This document shows positions 8,299 to 16,573 of a stretch of DNA of 64,000 nt, in pieces. Numbering within the stretch: position 1 is the stretch's first letter; each line of letters begins with the position of its first letter. Source of the DNA: Mucilaginibacter inviolabilis (lineage in GTDB: Bacteria; Bacteroidota; Bacteroidia; Sphingobacteriales; Sphingobacteriaceae); the NCBI RefSeq assembly GCF_011089895.1, contig NZ_JAANAT010000001.1:2356001-2420000 (forward strand), read 5' to 3'. The translations under genes and the position numbers were made by a program. The notes beneath the pieces were generated by a model. It had not been told where the DNA came from. It saw only the letters and a list, made by a program, of their open reading frames with translations, and ran no database searches.

Positions 8299-8444
8299 TG
8301 GTTCATAGTTGATGGTTCATAGATCATGGTAGGAAATTTATTTGTGGTTCAAAGATCATAGTAAATTTAAGCCGGTCAGGTGCCTTCCAAATACTATGAT
8401 CTATGAACCATCAACTATGAACTCAAAAACATGAACCAATAAAC
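8299..8444. repeat. palindromic word repeat, family E
   Basis: A 29-base left arm (8301-8329, starting GTTCATAGTTGATGG) matches the complement of 8394-8422 at 28 of 29 positions. Further degenerate copies of the same word (TGAACCAATAAACTATTGA) follow to 8444. This is the best-paired of the word hairpins. Confidence 0.85.
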
Positions 8445-8472
8445 TATTGACTAACGATAATCTTAACCAACT

Positions 8473-9225
8473 ATGATTAAACCCGTTAATCTTGAAGTTT
8501 GCGCTAACTCGGTAACATCGGCACTGGCAGCCCAGGAGGGCGGCGCGGTGCGGGTTGAACTGTGCGAAAATTTAAAAGAAGGTGGAACTACGCCCTCGCA
8601 TGGGCAAATACTAATGGCCCGTAGCTTACTGCACATTAAATTATATGTACTGATCCGTCCGCGAGGTGGCGATTTTTTGTATTCCGACCTGGAATATCAG
8701 ATCATGATGGCCGATATCCGTTATTGTATCGAAGCAGGTTGCGATGGTGTGGTAATAGGCATCTTAAACCCCGATGGCTCTATTGATACCCAACGTTGCC
8801 TGGAAATGGCCAGGCTGGCCCGCCAATGGGGACTGGGTGTTACTTTTCACCGCGCATTTGATATGTGTGCCGATCAGGACACAGCCCTGGAAGAAATTAT
8901 TGAAATGGGCTGCGAACGCATCCTCACCTCGGGTGGTAAAAGCACCGCTATGGAAGGCGCTACTGTGATCAATCACCTGGTTCAAAAAGCAGCAGGCCGT
9001 ATCAGCATTATGCCGGGCAGCGGCGTAAGCGAAGCCAACGTGGCCGATCTGGTACACTTTACCGGCGTAACCGAAGTACATTCATCCGCCCGCAGCAGCG
9101 TACAAAGCAAAATGCAATACAAAAACGACCATATCCTGATGAGCAACGAACCCGGCGACGAATACAGCATCGACCTCACGAATGTTGACAGGGTGAAGAA
9201 ACTGGTAGAGCTGGCTAATAGTTAA
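8473..9225 (+). CDS. cutC: CutC family protein
   Basis: A 250-residue TIM-barrel protein, close to the family's usual 248 or so. The N-terminal signature RVELCENLKEGGTTPSHG, the strand LYVLIRPRGGDFLY, GCDGVVIGIL, VTFHRAFDM and CERILTSGG all match CutC. The family was linked to copper homeostasis in E. coli, though that role has been questioned and the biochemical activity remains unsettled. No signal peptide is present, so it is cytoplasmic. It is monocistronic here, flanked by repeats. Confidence 0.93.
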   Translation: MIKPVNLEVCANSVTSALAAQEGGAVRVELCENLKEGGTTPSHGQILMARSLLHIKLYVLIRPRGGDFLYSDLEYQIMMADIRYCIEAGCDGVVIGILNPDGSIDTQRCLEMARLARQWGLGVTFHRAFDMCADQDTALEEIIEMGCERILTSGGKSTAMEGATVINHLVQKAAGRISIMPGSGVSEANVADLVHFTGVTEVHSSARSSVQSKMQYKNDHILMSNEPGDEYSIDLTNVDRVKKLVELANS

Positions 9226-9255
9226 TTAGAATCAAGAGGTTAGACAAAAAAATTT

Positions 9256-9397
9256 GTCATTTCGAACGAGGAACGAGGAGAAACTATCTCTCGACCGGAG
9301 GGAGAAATCTTCTTCGATATACAGTTGGGATTTGTACACAGCAGAAGATTTCTCTTTCGCACACCGTTCAAACCTGCCCATGCGCTATCGAAATGAC
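9256..9397. repeat. REP-like long hairpin (GTCATTTCGA...TCGAAATGAC)
   Basis: Outer arms GTCATTTCGA and TCGAAATGAC, with inner complementary GGAGAAATCTTC and GAAGATTTCTC words. It lies directly after cutC. Confidence 0.75.
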
Positions 9398-9435
9398 ATT
9401 TTTTATATATTTTTTTGAAATCAAACGAAGCATTT

Positions 9436-9560
9436 CCAATTCCCTCCCCACGGGAGGGGTGCGGCTGGCATGAGCGCAAAGGCAGGGAGGGGTTTGACCG
9501 ATCGCAAAAGAAACCCCTTCCTCCCCTTCCCCAAGGAAGGAATCGCACAAGGCCCCACTT
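9436..9560. repeat. G/C-rich REP-like repeat (CCCTCCCC / GGGAGGGG)
   Basis: Arms TCCCTCCCCACGGGAGGGG and AGGGAGGGGTTTGACCGATCG, followed by CTTCCCCAAGGAAGG. The last word, with its tail GAATCGCAC, recurs at 30933-30965. Confidence 0.6.
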
Positions 9561-9599
9561 TCATCTTCAAACCAAAAAATATTATTTTTTCAGTTCTTC

Positions 9600-9700
9600 C
9601 GCTCCCGCGAGTTTTCAACTCGTGGGCTACATGGCTCAGCTTTCAGCTGATTGGCCAACGGAAGCTGAAAGCTTCAAACATGCATCCCACGGGATACACT
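9600..9700. repeat. short palindromic words (GAGTTTTCAACTC, AGCTTTCAGCT)
   Basis: Two self-complementary words, each repeated in imperfect opposite orientation. They form part of a gene-free 617-bp stretch consisting only of repeats. Confidence 0.45.
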
Positions 9701-9725
9701 ACGTTAATCCCGCGGTAGCGGAGGC

Positions 9726-9794
9726 ACGAAGCAATCTCTACATAGGTAGATTAACCAATAAAGTTTGCTCTGTACAGTATAGAGATTGCTTCGT
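9726..9794. repeat. REP-like hairpin (ACGAAGCAATCTCTA)
   Basis: Perfect 15-bp arms, 9726-9740 and 9780-9794, ending just before GCAATGAC. A related GAAGCAATCTCGTCG hairpin lies at 29123-29210. Confidence 0.75.
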
Positions 9795-9843
9795 ACCTCG
9801 CAATGACGCGTTGGGGTAAAAAACCCAATCAACAATTCACTCA

Positions 9844-12681
9844 TTAAAAAAACGTAACCGGCAATACCAATTCTATCCTGTTCCTGCCAGTCCCCCCAAA
9901 AAAGTCGTCATCCAGCAATCGACTGTACCTGATACCAAACGAAATACTATTCTGGTTAAAGAATTTGGTATCAAAAAACACCCCTGCCCCGGTCGACCGG
10001 AAATTTTGCTTAAAGCTGGCGCCATTGGTAAAAAAGTTATCAGAGGTGGCGCGGGTATAATCAAAAAACAGCTGCCCCCGTAAACGCAACAAGTATACGA
10101 TGTTGCCAAAACCGGCATCGGGATAGGCAAAGGGAAAATGATAGTTAAGGCCCACCTTATTCATATCATCCAGGCTTTCGGCGGTGTAACCTTTGCTGAA
10201 GGGAAAATCATTCGAAAAACCGATCACGTTATTCTTGCCTTTTTGCTGATGCGCTACATTGATCACAAAGCTATGGTTGGTTGCCAGTCCCGGGAAATAG
10301 AACGAACCCTGTGCCAGTAATTGCGTGGCCGCCCCGCCAGATACACCGGCTTTATAATTCAAACTGATACTTTGCGCCAGCATGGGGTATATATTTTGCT
10401 TAGCCACCAAACCCTGATTGCTAAAGGATATATAATTATTGAGATAGGCATAGTCCCTGTCTTTAAACTTAACAGCATTGCCTTGCTGAAAGCGCGTTTG
10501 GTTATAATATAGGTCGCTGCCGAAGGTAAGGCCAGTAGAATGTTTACCCGCACTGAAGTTGAGCGGCACCTGGAGTCCGCCATGTATCGATGTTTCGTTC
10601 CAGTACACATAGCTGCCTTTATAAAACTGGCGGCGGTCAAGCGTGTAATCAACCCCGGCAGATATATAAGGGTACAAAGCGCCATAAGTAGCATCAAAAC
10701 CAAATTGTTTGTAACCCTCGTTACGGTTATAATCAAAGGATATCTGCGACTGGAAAGTATTCAGCACGTTTTCGCCGGTAATGGCAAAGGAATAGTTCGG
10801 GTCGCTGATGTTAGGGATGATGCTATGGAAATTAAACAGACCGTGTCCTTTGGAATAGGGTGTAACCGGCAGCGGCTTGTCCACCACCTCCGCCAGCATA
10901 TCCGCCGATGAATCACGTGCAAGCGCACTAATACCCATCGTTGGCAAATGCCGCACATACTGCGGACCAGCATCTATCCATTTCAGGTGTTTTTTATTCA
11001 CCTCGTTAATCTGGTAACCAAAAGCGGTAAAACCAACCCAGGCCAGCTTGCTGTCGCTCACCGCAGGCTGATAATGGCCTATACCGGTATCATGCCCGGT
11101 AGGCAGCAATTCATAGCATTGGTTATCCTTTAACTTCAATACAAACAGGCGGTCGTTCACATCCTCGGTTTGGGTAAAGTATACATCGTCATTTTTAACC
11201 GTGGTGAAACCAATAGGGCGATAACTAAAAGGCACCAGGTATTTAGTACTCCCGGTGGCAATATCGATCAGAGCCAGCGTCATTTTACCCTGCGGGTTAC
11301 GCACGGCTGCTACCAATTGATCATCGCCATAAAATTGGGGGTAGGTATAAAACAGATGCTGCGGATTGGGCAATACCTTGATCACCTCGCCATCGGTGTT
11401 TAACAGATGCAATTCACTTGCGCCCGAGGTAGCCACCTGCGACACTACGATACGTTTACCATCCGGACTAAAAGCGGGCGAAAAATATTTTGTTTTTTGC
11501 GTGATGCGATGTTCCTTGCCGCTGGCTACATCCAATATCATCAGTTCGCTGTAATTACGATACCCCCAGCGCGCATCGGGACGGTAAGCGGCATAAACCA
11601 CCTTACCATCTTGGTAATTAAAATAATTATCCAACGATGACGACCGCGTGCTAATCTTCTGCTCCCGGTTACCGGTGCGGATCACAAAAGCCGGGATATG
11701 ATCATACGGGCTCTTCATATAAATGAGCGTACTATCGTTAATGTAAGCGGGGTACTCCCTGTCGGCATCAAAATGCTTGGTTTTGGTCGCGGGCATTTTT
11801 TCATCATCCTTAAACTGCTCCTTAAAATGACTAATCCCGTTATTGGTAAAAGTTTTAAAATCGGTACCCGTGTATTTATTAATGGCCCGCTGAAAAGGAT
11901 AAAAGCCGCCCCTAAAAGCCGCTGCATCATGTGTTACATTTTTCCACAAGTTATCGCCATACTTTTCACGCCCGTAAGAAACCAGCATATAACCCAGCGG
12001 ATAATGATCGGGTGTATAATCAACGTACGACCCATTACGCAGTTTCATATAGCTGTAATCGCGATCGGCCGCCCACAGCGCCCGGTAACCGTTAAAAAAC
12101 CAGGGAAGCCGCCCACGGCCCTGATCGCTTACATGGGTTTCGTTAAATACGGCATCACCTTCAAAAAACCAGTTGGGTACACTCAAGTCGTTACCCAGGG
12201 CCTGCCCGCCTTCGCCAAAAAGAATGTGCAGCACGTGCGACACACCCACATTAAAATTATTATACTGCTGTACGTGTCTAAACTCGTGAATGGCCAACTG
12301 CTGTGGCCAAGGCAGACTGCCTATATCAAAACTATTTTGCTCGGGCGTTAAAAAAAACTCGCTCCTAAATGGCGCCAAACCCACATAACCATTGGCAATA
12401 GTGGTTTGGTTTTGCAGCACAATGCTCACCTGCTTTTGCTTTAAACCGATGGTAGGCTTAATGAGCCCGTTCATTTGTTGTATGATATTGGCCACCCTCA
12501 CCCCTGCCGAATCCATCCCCGCCGGAAAAATGATGCGCGCCGGTGGTGTATTTACCTGCTTCCACTTGATCGATGGCGGATTGCCTCCAAACTCCTGCGA
12601 ACGGGCAATGGTAGCAGTAAACAATAACGCAGGCAGCAGTAATATTTGTAAGGTTTTTTTAACGGCGGGGTAGTTTTTCAT
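9844..12681 (-). CDS. outer-membrane gluzincin-like protease with beta-propeller and C-terminal barrel
   Basis: The 945-residue product starts with a signal peptide (about residues 1-28, LQILLLPALLFTATIARSQ). Residues 131-137 read IHEFRHV, an HExxH zinc motif (H132, E133, H136), and WFFEGDA puts the expected third ligand at E174, as in Peptidase_MA-type gluzincins. The middle contains beta-propeller repeats such as YFSPAFSPDGKRIVVSQV. The last 350 residues are barrel-like, with alternating aromatic strands and a terminal Phe (VLPVTFF), as in surface-antigen barrels. I chose 12681 because the signal peptide begins there. I infer an outer-membrane-anchored protease; the substrate is unknown. 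Confidence 0.8.
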   Translation of the reverse strand: MKNYPAVKKTLQILLLPALLFTATIARSQEFGGNPPSIKWKQVNTPPARIIFPAGMDSAGVRVANIIQQMNGLIKPTIGLKQKQVSIVLQNQTTIANGYVGLAPFRSEFFLTPEQNSFDIGSLPWPQQLAIHEFRHVQQYNNFNVGVSHVLHILFGEGGQALGNDLSVPNWFFEGDAVFNETHVSDQGRGRLPWFFNGYRALWAADRDYSYMKLRNGSYVDYTPDHYPLGYMLVSYGREKYGDNLWKNVTHDAAAFRGGFYPFQRAINKYTGTDFKTFTNNGISHFKEQFKDDEKMPATKTKHFDADREYPAYINDSTLIYMKSPYDHIPAFVIRTGNREQKISTRSSSLDNYFNYQDGKVVYAAYRPDARWGYRNYSELMILDVASGKEHRITQKTKYFSPAFSPDGKRIVVSQVATSGASELHLLNTDGEVIKVLPNPQHLFYTYPQFYGDDQLVAAVRNPQGKMTLALIDIATGSTKYLVPFSYRPIGFTTVKNDDVYFTQTEDVNDRLFVLKLKDNQCYELLPTGHDTGIGHYQPAVSDSKLAWVGFTAFGYQINEVNKKHLKWIDAGPQYVRHLPTMGISALARDSSADMLAEVVDKPLPVTPYSKGHGLFNFHSIIPNISDPNYSFAITGENVLNTFQSQISFDYNRNEGYKQFGFDATYGALYPYISAGVDYTLDRRQFYKGSYVYWNETSIHGGLQVPLNFSAGKHSTGLTFGSDLYYNQTRFQQGNAVKFKDRDYAYLNNYISFSNQGLVAKQNIYPMLAQSISLNYKAGVSGGAATQLLAQGSFYFPGLATNHSFVINVAHQQKGKNNVIGFSNDFPFSKGYTAESLDDMNKVGLNYHFPFAYPDAGFGNIVYLLRLRGQLFFDYTRATSDNFFTNGASFKQNFRSTGAGVFFDTKFFNQNSISFGIRYSRLLDDDFFGGTGRNRIELVLPVTFF

Positions 12682-12734
12682 AGGAGTGCTCAAAGTAAGC
12701 ACAATTTGTAATTTAAACAATTGGTTTTAAAAAG

Positions 12735-12768
12735 AGTAAGGATTTGGGGAGCAAGGAACAAGGATTTC
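12735..12768. repeat. word repeat, family A
   Basis: Variants of GGAACAAGGATTT and GAGTAAGGATT, upstream of the protease gene. It is the first of several repeat types filling 12682-13492, where I see no gene. Confidence 0.6.
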
Positions 12769-12827
12769 CTATTTGCGCTCGTTCTCTTGCACTCATTACA
12801 AACAAGTTCAAGATTTATTTTCGCTTT

Positions 12828-12862
12828 GTCTTGATTCTTGACTCTTGATTCTCAACTCTAAA
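12828..12862. repeat. word repeat, family B
   Basis: Text TCTTGATTCTTGACTCTTG with a further TTCTCAACTCT copy. It has one orientation only here, so it forms no hairpin by itself. Confidence 0.6.
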
Positions 12863-12863
12863 T

Positions 12864-12955
12864 AATAGCGTTACCTTCGGCCCGCGCTATCCGCTCATAC
12901 GCCACAAGGCATTAGCCACGGGCCGGTATCCGCTGCTATCGCTAACGCGGCTTAA
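12864..12955. repeat. G/C-rich repeat with GCTAACGCGG/ GCGTTA words
   Basis: The island is G/C-rich compared with its surroundings and contains ATAGCGTTACC and TATCGCTAACGCGG in opposite sense. No open frame of note is present. Confidence 0.4.
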
Positions 12956-12995
12956 TTATTGAATTAGTGATTTAGTGAATTATTGAATTTTGTTT
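12955..12995. repeat. word repeat, family D
   Basis: Text ATTATTGAATTAGTGATTTA followed by GTGAATTATTGAATTTT. It lies 87 bp before the 364-bp dispersed repeat. A family D copy (25628-25678) also lies just outside the second 364-bp copy. Confidence 0.65.
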
Positions 12996-13081
12996 GAACC
13001 ATGATTAACTCCGTTGAGGGCTACGCCGTTTTTAGGATTGTAGGATTACATGATTTCTTCATTATTCGATTAAACTCATTT

Positions 13082-13445
13082 GTCATCCTGAGGAACGAAG
13101 GATCTATTCTTAAAATGCATATCGTTTAATAGATGCTTCACTCCGTTCAGCATGACAAACATATTGTAAAAGACTCTCCTTCTTTCCCCCGTCAGCAGAT
13201 AAGCTTCGGGCGAAAGCGGGCAGAACAATGGTGGACTGTGCGGCCGCGGGGCATAGCAAGTTTTTGCTGAAGCCAGGGGAAGTGAGCGAACGAAGCAGGG
13301 CAAAATAATTGCAGCCCTGGTTCTGTCCGTTTTGCAGGGCTAAGGCAGTGAGCGCAAAGAAGCCTCTCTGCTGACTTGATTTTTGGTTACTTTTCATCAA
13401 GGAAAAGTAACTGGCCCTCCCGCGGCCAAGAGCGGGTATACGCCA
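13082..13445 (+). repeat. 364-bp dispersed repeat, copy 1
   Basis: By eye about 85% identical to 25233-25597 in the opposite orientation. It begins with a GTCATCCTGAGGAACGAAGG hairpin and ends with GCGGCCAAGAGCGGGT. Two frames stay open in both copies, but they look like translations of structured DNA, not genes. Confidence 0.85.
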
Positions 13446-13492
13446 GGTAAAGCATCTCTACTTGCACTCGTTTGCACGAGTAATAAGTTATT

Positions 13493-14521
13493 CTATAAAT
13501 TACGCTTATCCAAACTACCGTTTTTATAGATGTATACTTCGTAGTAATGCTTATTTAAACTATATACCTCTTCCAGTAAAATTTTGTCAGCATCCTTTGC
13601 AATAGCATTAACCACTTGTTGTTTATCGGCAGGCAGATCTTTCAGCGCAATAGTCCGTTCTATCTCAAAACACTCGTCATATTCAAACTCCATTGCAAAA
13701 TTACTTTGCCGCCAGCGCACCTTTGTTTCCAGTCCTTTATCCATCCGGTAAGCTTTAACACCCACGGCTTCATCACGGTACAGGGTAAAGCCCGAATTAA
13801 CCAGCATCACCACACCAGAAAGTACCATGGCCGTAAAACCTATGCGTCGAAAAGTTTTTTCTGTAAAAAAAAGTAATAAGCGCTTCATGGCCTGGGCAGA
13901 GATAACCGCGGCGACAGAAATAACTACACCAATACCCAATGCCTTTATACTCAGCAAACCAAATAAGCTATACAGGATAATTTTTAAAATATGGAGCAGT
14001 AGTTCGTTTGCGGCCCGGGTGGCTACAATTTCTTCTTTGGTAAGACCATAAGTAAGATAAAAGCGATTGAACAGTAACCCAACAGCACCGGTAAGTCCCG
14101 ACAGAAAACCGGTAGCCATACCAATAATACAGAGTACCCATTTGCGGTTATGGGTCTGCTGAGGCTTATTAGGAGTTGGTTTAAAAAGAAATGGAATATT
14201 AACCACCAGGAACAGGCCGATAAGCAGCTCCAGCAATACCGGGTCAACACTGCTCAGTAACCTGGCCCCAAGCCATACTGCAGGTAAAGCAGGCGGCACA
14301 AACCAAACTACAATATCCCAACGGATGTTTTTACGAAAAACCGCCATACGCGAAACACTGCTTGCCGCTGTCCCGACAGACAATGCCGCCGGAACCTGTG
14401 CTGCCGGTAATACCCAGCCCAGCACCGGTAATAAAATAAAGCTGGCGCCGCCACCACAAACAGCACTCAACGCAAATGCCGCTACTGCCACAATAAATAT
14501 TGGTATGAATAAAAACCCCAT
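13493..14521 (-). CDS. TauE/SafE family exporter with C-terminal soluble extension
   Basis: An integral membrane protein of 342 residues. The first 240 or so hold about eight hydrophobic segments, including two TauE/SafE-type glycine-rich blocks (AVCGGGASFILLPVLGW and ATGFLSGLTGAVGLLFNRFYL). The family moves sulfite, organosulfonates or related anions. The last 90 residues are soluble, with a VRWRQSNFAMEFEYDECFEIE strand pair and a YYEVYIYKNGSL ending that resembles a PepSY-like fold. This tail is longer than in plain TauE proteins. The gene lies between the 364-bp and 253-bp repeats, elements that are adjacent at the other end of the region. Confidence 0.85.
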   Translation of the reverse strand: MGFLFIPIFIVAVAAFALSAVCGGGASFILLPVLGWVLPAAQVPAALSVGTAASSVSRMAVFRKNIRWDIVVWFVPPALPAVWLGARLLSSVDPVLLELLIGLFLVVNIPFLFKPTPNKPQQTHNRKWVLCIIGMATGFLSGLTGAVGLLFNRFYLTYGLTKEEIVATRAANELLLHILKIILYSLFGLLSIKALGIGVVISVAAVISAQAMKRLLLFFTEKTFRRIGFTAMVLSGVVMLVNSGFTLYRDEAVGVKAYRMDKGLETKVRWRQSNFAMEFEYDECFEIERTIALKDLPADKQQVVNAIAKDADKILLEEVYSLNKHYYEVYIYKNGSLDKRNL

Positions 14522-14656
14522 TATGTTATCTTCTGCTATCTTTTATAGTTTTTGCTAAAGTATATTTAGAATCTGTATTCATATTGTAAAGCAGTTCTTT
14601 TTCCGCCAGGTGCAGTTGATTTTAAGCATATATTTTTGTATATTTACTACAATCAA

Positions 14657-14910
14657 CAGCCCGGTTTCCTATCAAAAAAGGAAAACCGGGCTGTTTAGTT
14701 AAGGCGAAATACAAGCCAAAAATTGCCCATTTTGAAATCAAATATCTGAATATCAATTATTTATTACTTTTTAAAGTTTAAAAAACTCATCAAAACCACG
14801 TTAAAATTTGTTAAAAAGTGTTAAAATGAGGTTTTTTCGATCGATTTTAAGCCCATTTCACCCCGTTTTTGAGCAGAAAATTGTTAAAATTCAGGGTTTA
14901 AAAAGTTTTT
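14657..14910 (+). ncRNA. paired conserved non-coding element, copy 1 (candidate structured RNA or leader)
   Basis: An A+T-rich stretch opening with a hairpin CAGCCCGGTTTCC / GGAAAACCGGGCTG (14657-14693) and ending in GGTTTAAAAAGTTTTT. It aligns over its length with 24931-25182 on the other strand; the best block is around GTTAAAAAGTGTTAAAA. Both copies have the hairpin distal and the A+T end facing the start of the next gene (here the ECF sigma factor). The element type is not known to me; it could be a long leader, an sRNA or a mobile repeat. Confidence 0.6.
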
Positions 14911-14979
14911 CAGCACCCCTCTTTATTTTCTTTAAAATAATTTAAAATGTTTTTAACACTCAATCGTCTTTATCTTTAA

Positions 14980-14984
14980 AGGAG
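14980..14984 (+). promoter_or_regulatory. Shine-Dalgarno-like AGGAG before the sigma-factor gene
   Basis: AAAGGAG lies 9 bases before a TTG at 14994 and 24 bases before the ATG at 15009. Such sites are rare in this phylum, so TTG may be the true start. TATCTTTA at 14971-14978 is one base off the -7 consensus. Confidence 0.4.
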
Positions 14985-15008
14985 TGAAAAAAATTGATAA
15001 CCGCCATA

Positions 15009-15566
15009 ATGCCCGACGATAAGAACAGCCACATTATACATACCATAAAAGCGTATGGTAAAAGCCTGTTGGGTTTTATTCGCCGGAGGGTAAAAAACGA
15101 TGCCGATGCCGAAGATATTCTGCAGGATGTCTGGTACCAGTTTAGTTCGGTGATCAATTCAGAACCTATTGAGCAAACCAGCGCCTGGCTTTACCGGGTA
15201 GCCCGCAATAAAATAACCGACAAGCACAAAAAAAAGACGGAAACCCTGTTGGATGATATGCTTACCGGCGAGGACGAGGAAGAAGATACGGCTGATTTTA
15301 AGGCTATTCTATTCACCGAAACCAGCACTCCCGAAACGGAATATCTGCGCAACCTGTTTTGGGACCAGCTATTTATTGCACTCGACGAGCTACCCAACGA
15401 GCAAAAAGATGTATTTGTATGGCACGAACTGGACGACATGTCGTTCCAGGAAATTGCCGACATCACGGGCGAAAAAATGCAAACTCTGGTATCGAGGAAA
15501 CGATACGCGGTGCTGCATCTGCGTAAACGCTTACAACAATTGTATAAAGAAATAACAGAATATTAA
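15009..15566 (+). CDS. ECF-type RNA polymerase sigma factor
   Basis: A sigma-70 family factor of 185 residues (190 if translation begins at TTG 14994). Region 2 is visible in FIRRRVKNDADAEDILQDVWYQF-like text, and region 4 in LPNEQKDVFVWHELDDMSFQEIAD followed by TLVSRKRYAVLHLRKRL, the DNA-recognition helix. There is no anti-sigma gene next to it. Instead it is followed at 49 bp by a membrane-protein gene, then an HMA-like protein and another small membrane protein, all on the same strand. The 253-bp conserved element lies directly upstream and may be part of its control. Confidence 0.9.
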   Translation: MPDDKNSHIIHTIKAYGKSLLGFIRRRVKNDADAEDILQDVWYQFSSVINSEPIEQTSAWLYRVARNKITDKHKKKTETLLDDMLTGEDEEEDTADFKAILFTETSTPETEYLRNLFWDQLFIALDELPNEQKDVFVWHELDDMSFQEIADITGEKMQTLVSRKRYAVLHLRKRLQQLYKEITEY

Positions 15567-15615
15567 AGGATGGCGGGCACAATGCCTGTCGCACAAAAAA
15601 TTAAAGATTAAGAAA

Positions 15616-16026
15616 ATGAGAAAAGCATTTTATAGAGGGCGTTTTATATTTATTCCGCTGGCAGTCGCCGCCTTCCTGTCGCTCATCAGCTTTGTAGTGA
15701 TGCAGTTGTGGAACAATTTATTACCCGATATTTTGCATCTGGGTACTATTACCTTTTGGCAGGCCATGGGCATATTTATTTTATGTAAGCTATTATTTGG
15801 CTTTGGCAAAGGTGGCGGCCGTCCCGGCTGGGGGGGTGGCAAATTTATGCGTGCCCGCATGGCCGAACGCTTTAAAAACATGAGCCCCGAGCAACAGGAA
15901 AAGTTTAAAGCCAAAATGCGCGACCGTATGTGTAACTGGGAAGATCGTGGCCATGGCTTTGGAAAGTTTGACCGTGAATGGAACGACTTTAAAACCGAAG
16001 GAGAAAATAAAGTAAGCGGAGAATAG
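15616..16026 (+). CDS. two-TM membrane protein in ECF operon
   Basis: The 136-residue product has two hydrophobic helices (about 12-32 and 45-62, with a short loop NNLLPDILHLG) and a glycine-rich linker GGGRPGWGGGKF. It ends with a charged helical tail containing MSPEQQEKFKAKMRDRM. This last pattern resembles the helical repeats of CpxP/Spy-type sensors, but the topology is uncertain. It follows the sigma gene directly, which suggests an anti-sigma-like or effector role; this is inference. No known anti-sigma motif (HxxxCxxC) is present. Confidence 0.75.
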   Translation: MRKAFYRGRFIFIPLAVAAFLSLISFVVMQLWNNLLPDILHLGTITFWQAMGIFILCKLLFGFGKGGGRPGWGGGKFMRARMAERFKNMSPEQQEKFKAKMRDRMCNWEDRGHGFGKFDREWNDFKTEGENKVSGE

Positions 16027-16136
16027 TAGTGAGTGGTGAGTAGTGAATGGTGAGTGATATCAAATTAACATTCACTACTCGCCTCTGACTACTTCCTAAT
16101 TCGCTAATTCACTAACTCACTAATTCAATAATTAAA
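16027..16136. repeat. quasi-palindromic word repeat, family D
   Basis: The left arm has GTGAGTGGTGAGTAGTGAAT; the right arm has ATTCACTACTCGCC and CTAATTCACTAACTCAC. It sits inside the ECF operon and ends at the next ATG, so it may attenuate or insulate downstream expression. Confidence 0.75.
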
Positions 16137-16352
16137 ATGGATGTGCTGGTATTTTCAACAAGCGTTAAAGAACAGCGTCAGGTGAGCCGGGTAACAACTC
16201 TACTCACCAAGATTCCCGCTATTATGCAATGGAACTTTGACCTGGAAGATTGTGATAATATATTGCGTATTGAAGCCGAAGGCGTATGCCCGCGCAAGAT
16301 TGAAACGCTTTTACAAAAAGCAGGCATCCAGTGCCAGGAACTTCCATATTAA
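16137..16352 (+). CDS. small HMA-like (ferredoxin-fold) protein
   Basis: A 71-residue cytoplasmic protein: VLVFSTSVKEQRQVSRVTTLL, then WNFDLEDCDNILRIEAEG, then IETLLQKAGIQCQELPY. The beta-alpha-beta-beta-alpha-beta pattern and length match heavy-metal-associated domains, but the metal-binding CxxC loop is replaced by STSVKE. It is therefore more likely a protein-interaction domain than a metal chaperone. It is third in the ECF operon. I have seen similar small proteins next to membrane sensors in this phylum, but cannot name the family. Confidence 0.7.
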   Translation: MDVLVFSTSVKEQRQVSRVTTLLTKIPAIMQWNFDLEDCDNILRIEAEGVCPRKIETLLQKAGIQCQELPY

Positions 16353-16362
16353 ATGTTAAATC

Positions 16363-16566
16363 ATGACAAATGCCCAGGAAAGAAAAGTCATTCGCTGGAT
16401 ACACATTATTTTGAGTATCCCGGTGGTTGGATATATTTATGGCCCGGTAGCTTCACTTCCACATGCCTCCGCCGCAGTTAAGTGGGTATTCTTTCCGGTT
16501 ATTGTATTATCTGGCTTTTGGCTATGGAAAGGGCATTGGTTTAAAAAGCAGCTAAAAAAACTTTAG
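16363..16566 (+). CDS. small two-TM membrane protein
   Basis: A 67-residue protein with helices about 10-30 (IRWIHIILSIPVVGYIYGPVA) and 38-56 (VKWVFFPVIVLSGFWLWKG), and a lysine-rich cytoplasmic end. It starts 10 bp after the HMA-like gene, so it is probably co-translated. It is last in the sigma operon and ends 7 bp from the convergent VOC gene. The function is unknown. Confidence 0.7.
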   Translation: MTNAQERKVIRWIHIILSIPVVGYIYGPVASLPHASAAVKWVFFPVIVLSGFWLWKGHWFKKQLKKL

Positions 16567-16573
16567 CCACTTA

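Noticed and set aside
9415..9819. Overlapping frames of 60-134 residues between cutC and the protease gene
   Set aside because: They read through REP-like hairpins in several frames and both strands; no family pattern.
11698..12351. 217-residue frame opposite the outer-membrane protease
   Set aside because: Shadow of the strongly coding minus-strand gene, lacking start context and domain pattern.
13110..13400. 96-residue frame inside the first 364-bp repeat, similar to 25320-25604
   Set aside because: Both frames are open, and a second frame is open too, but all are low in coding character and contain translated hairpin (SEASIKRYA). I treat them as by-products of the repeat.
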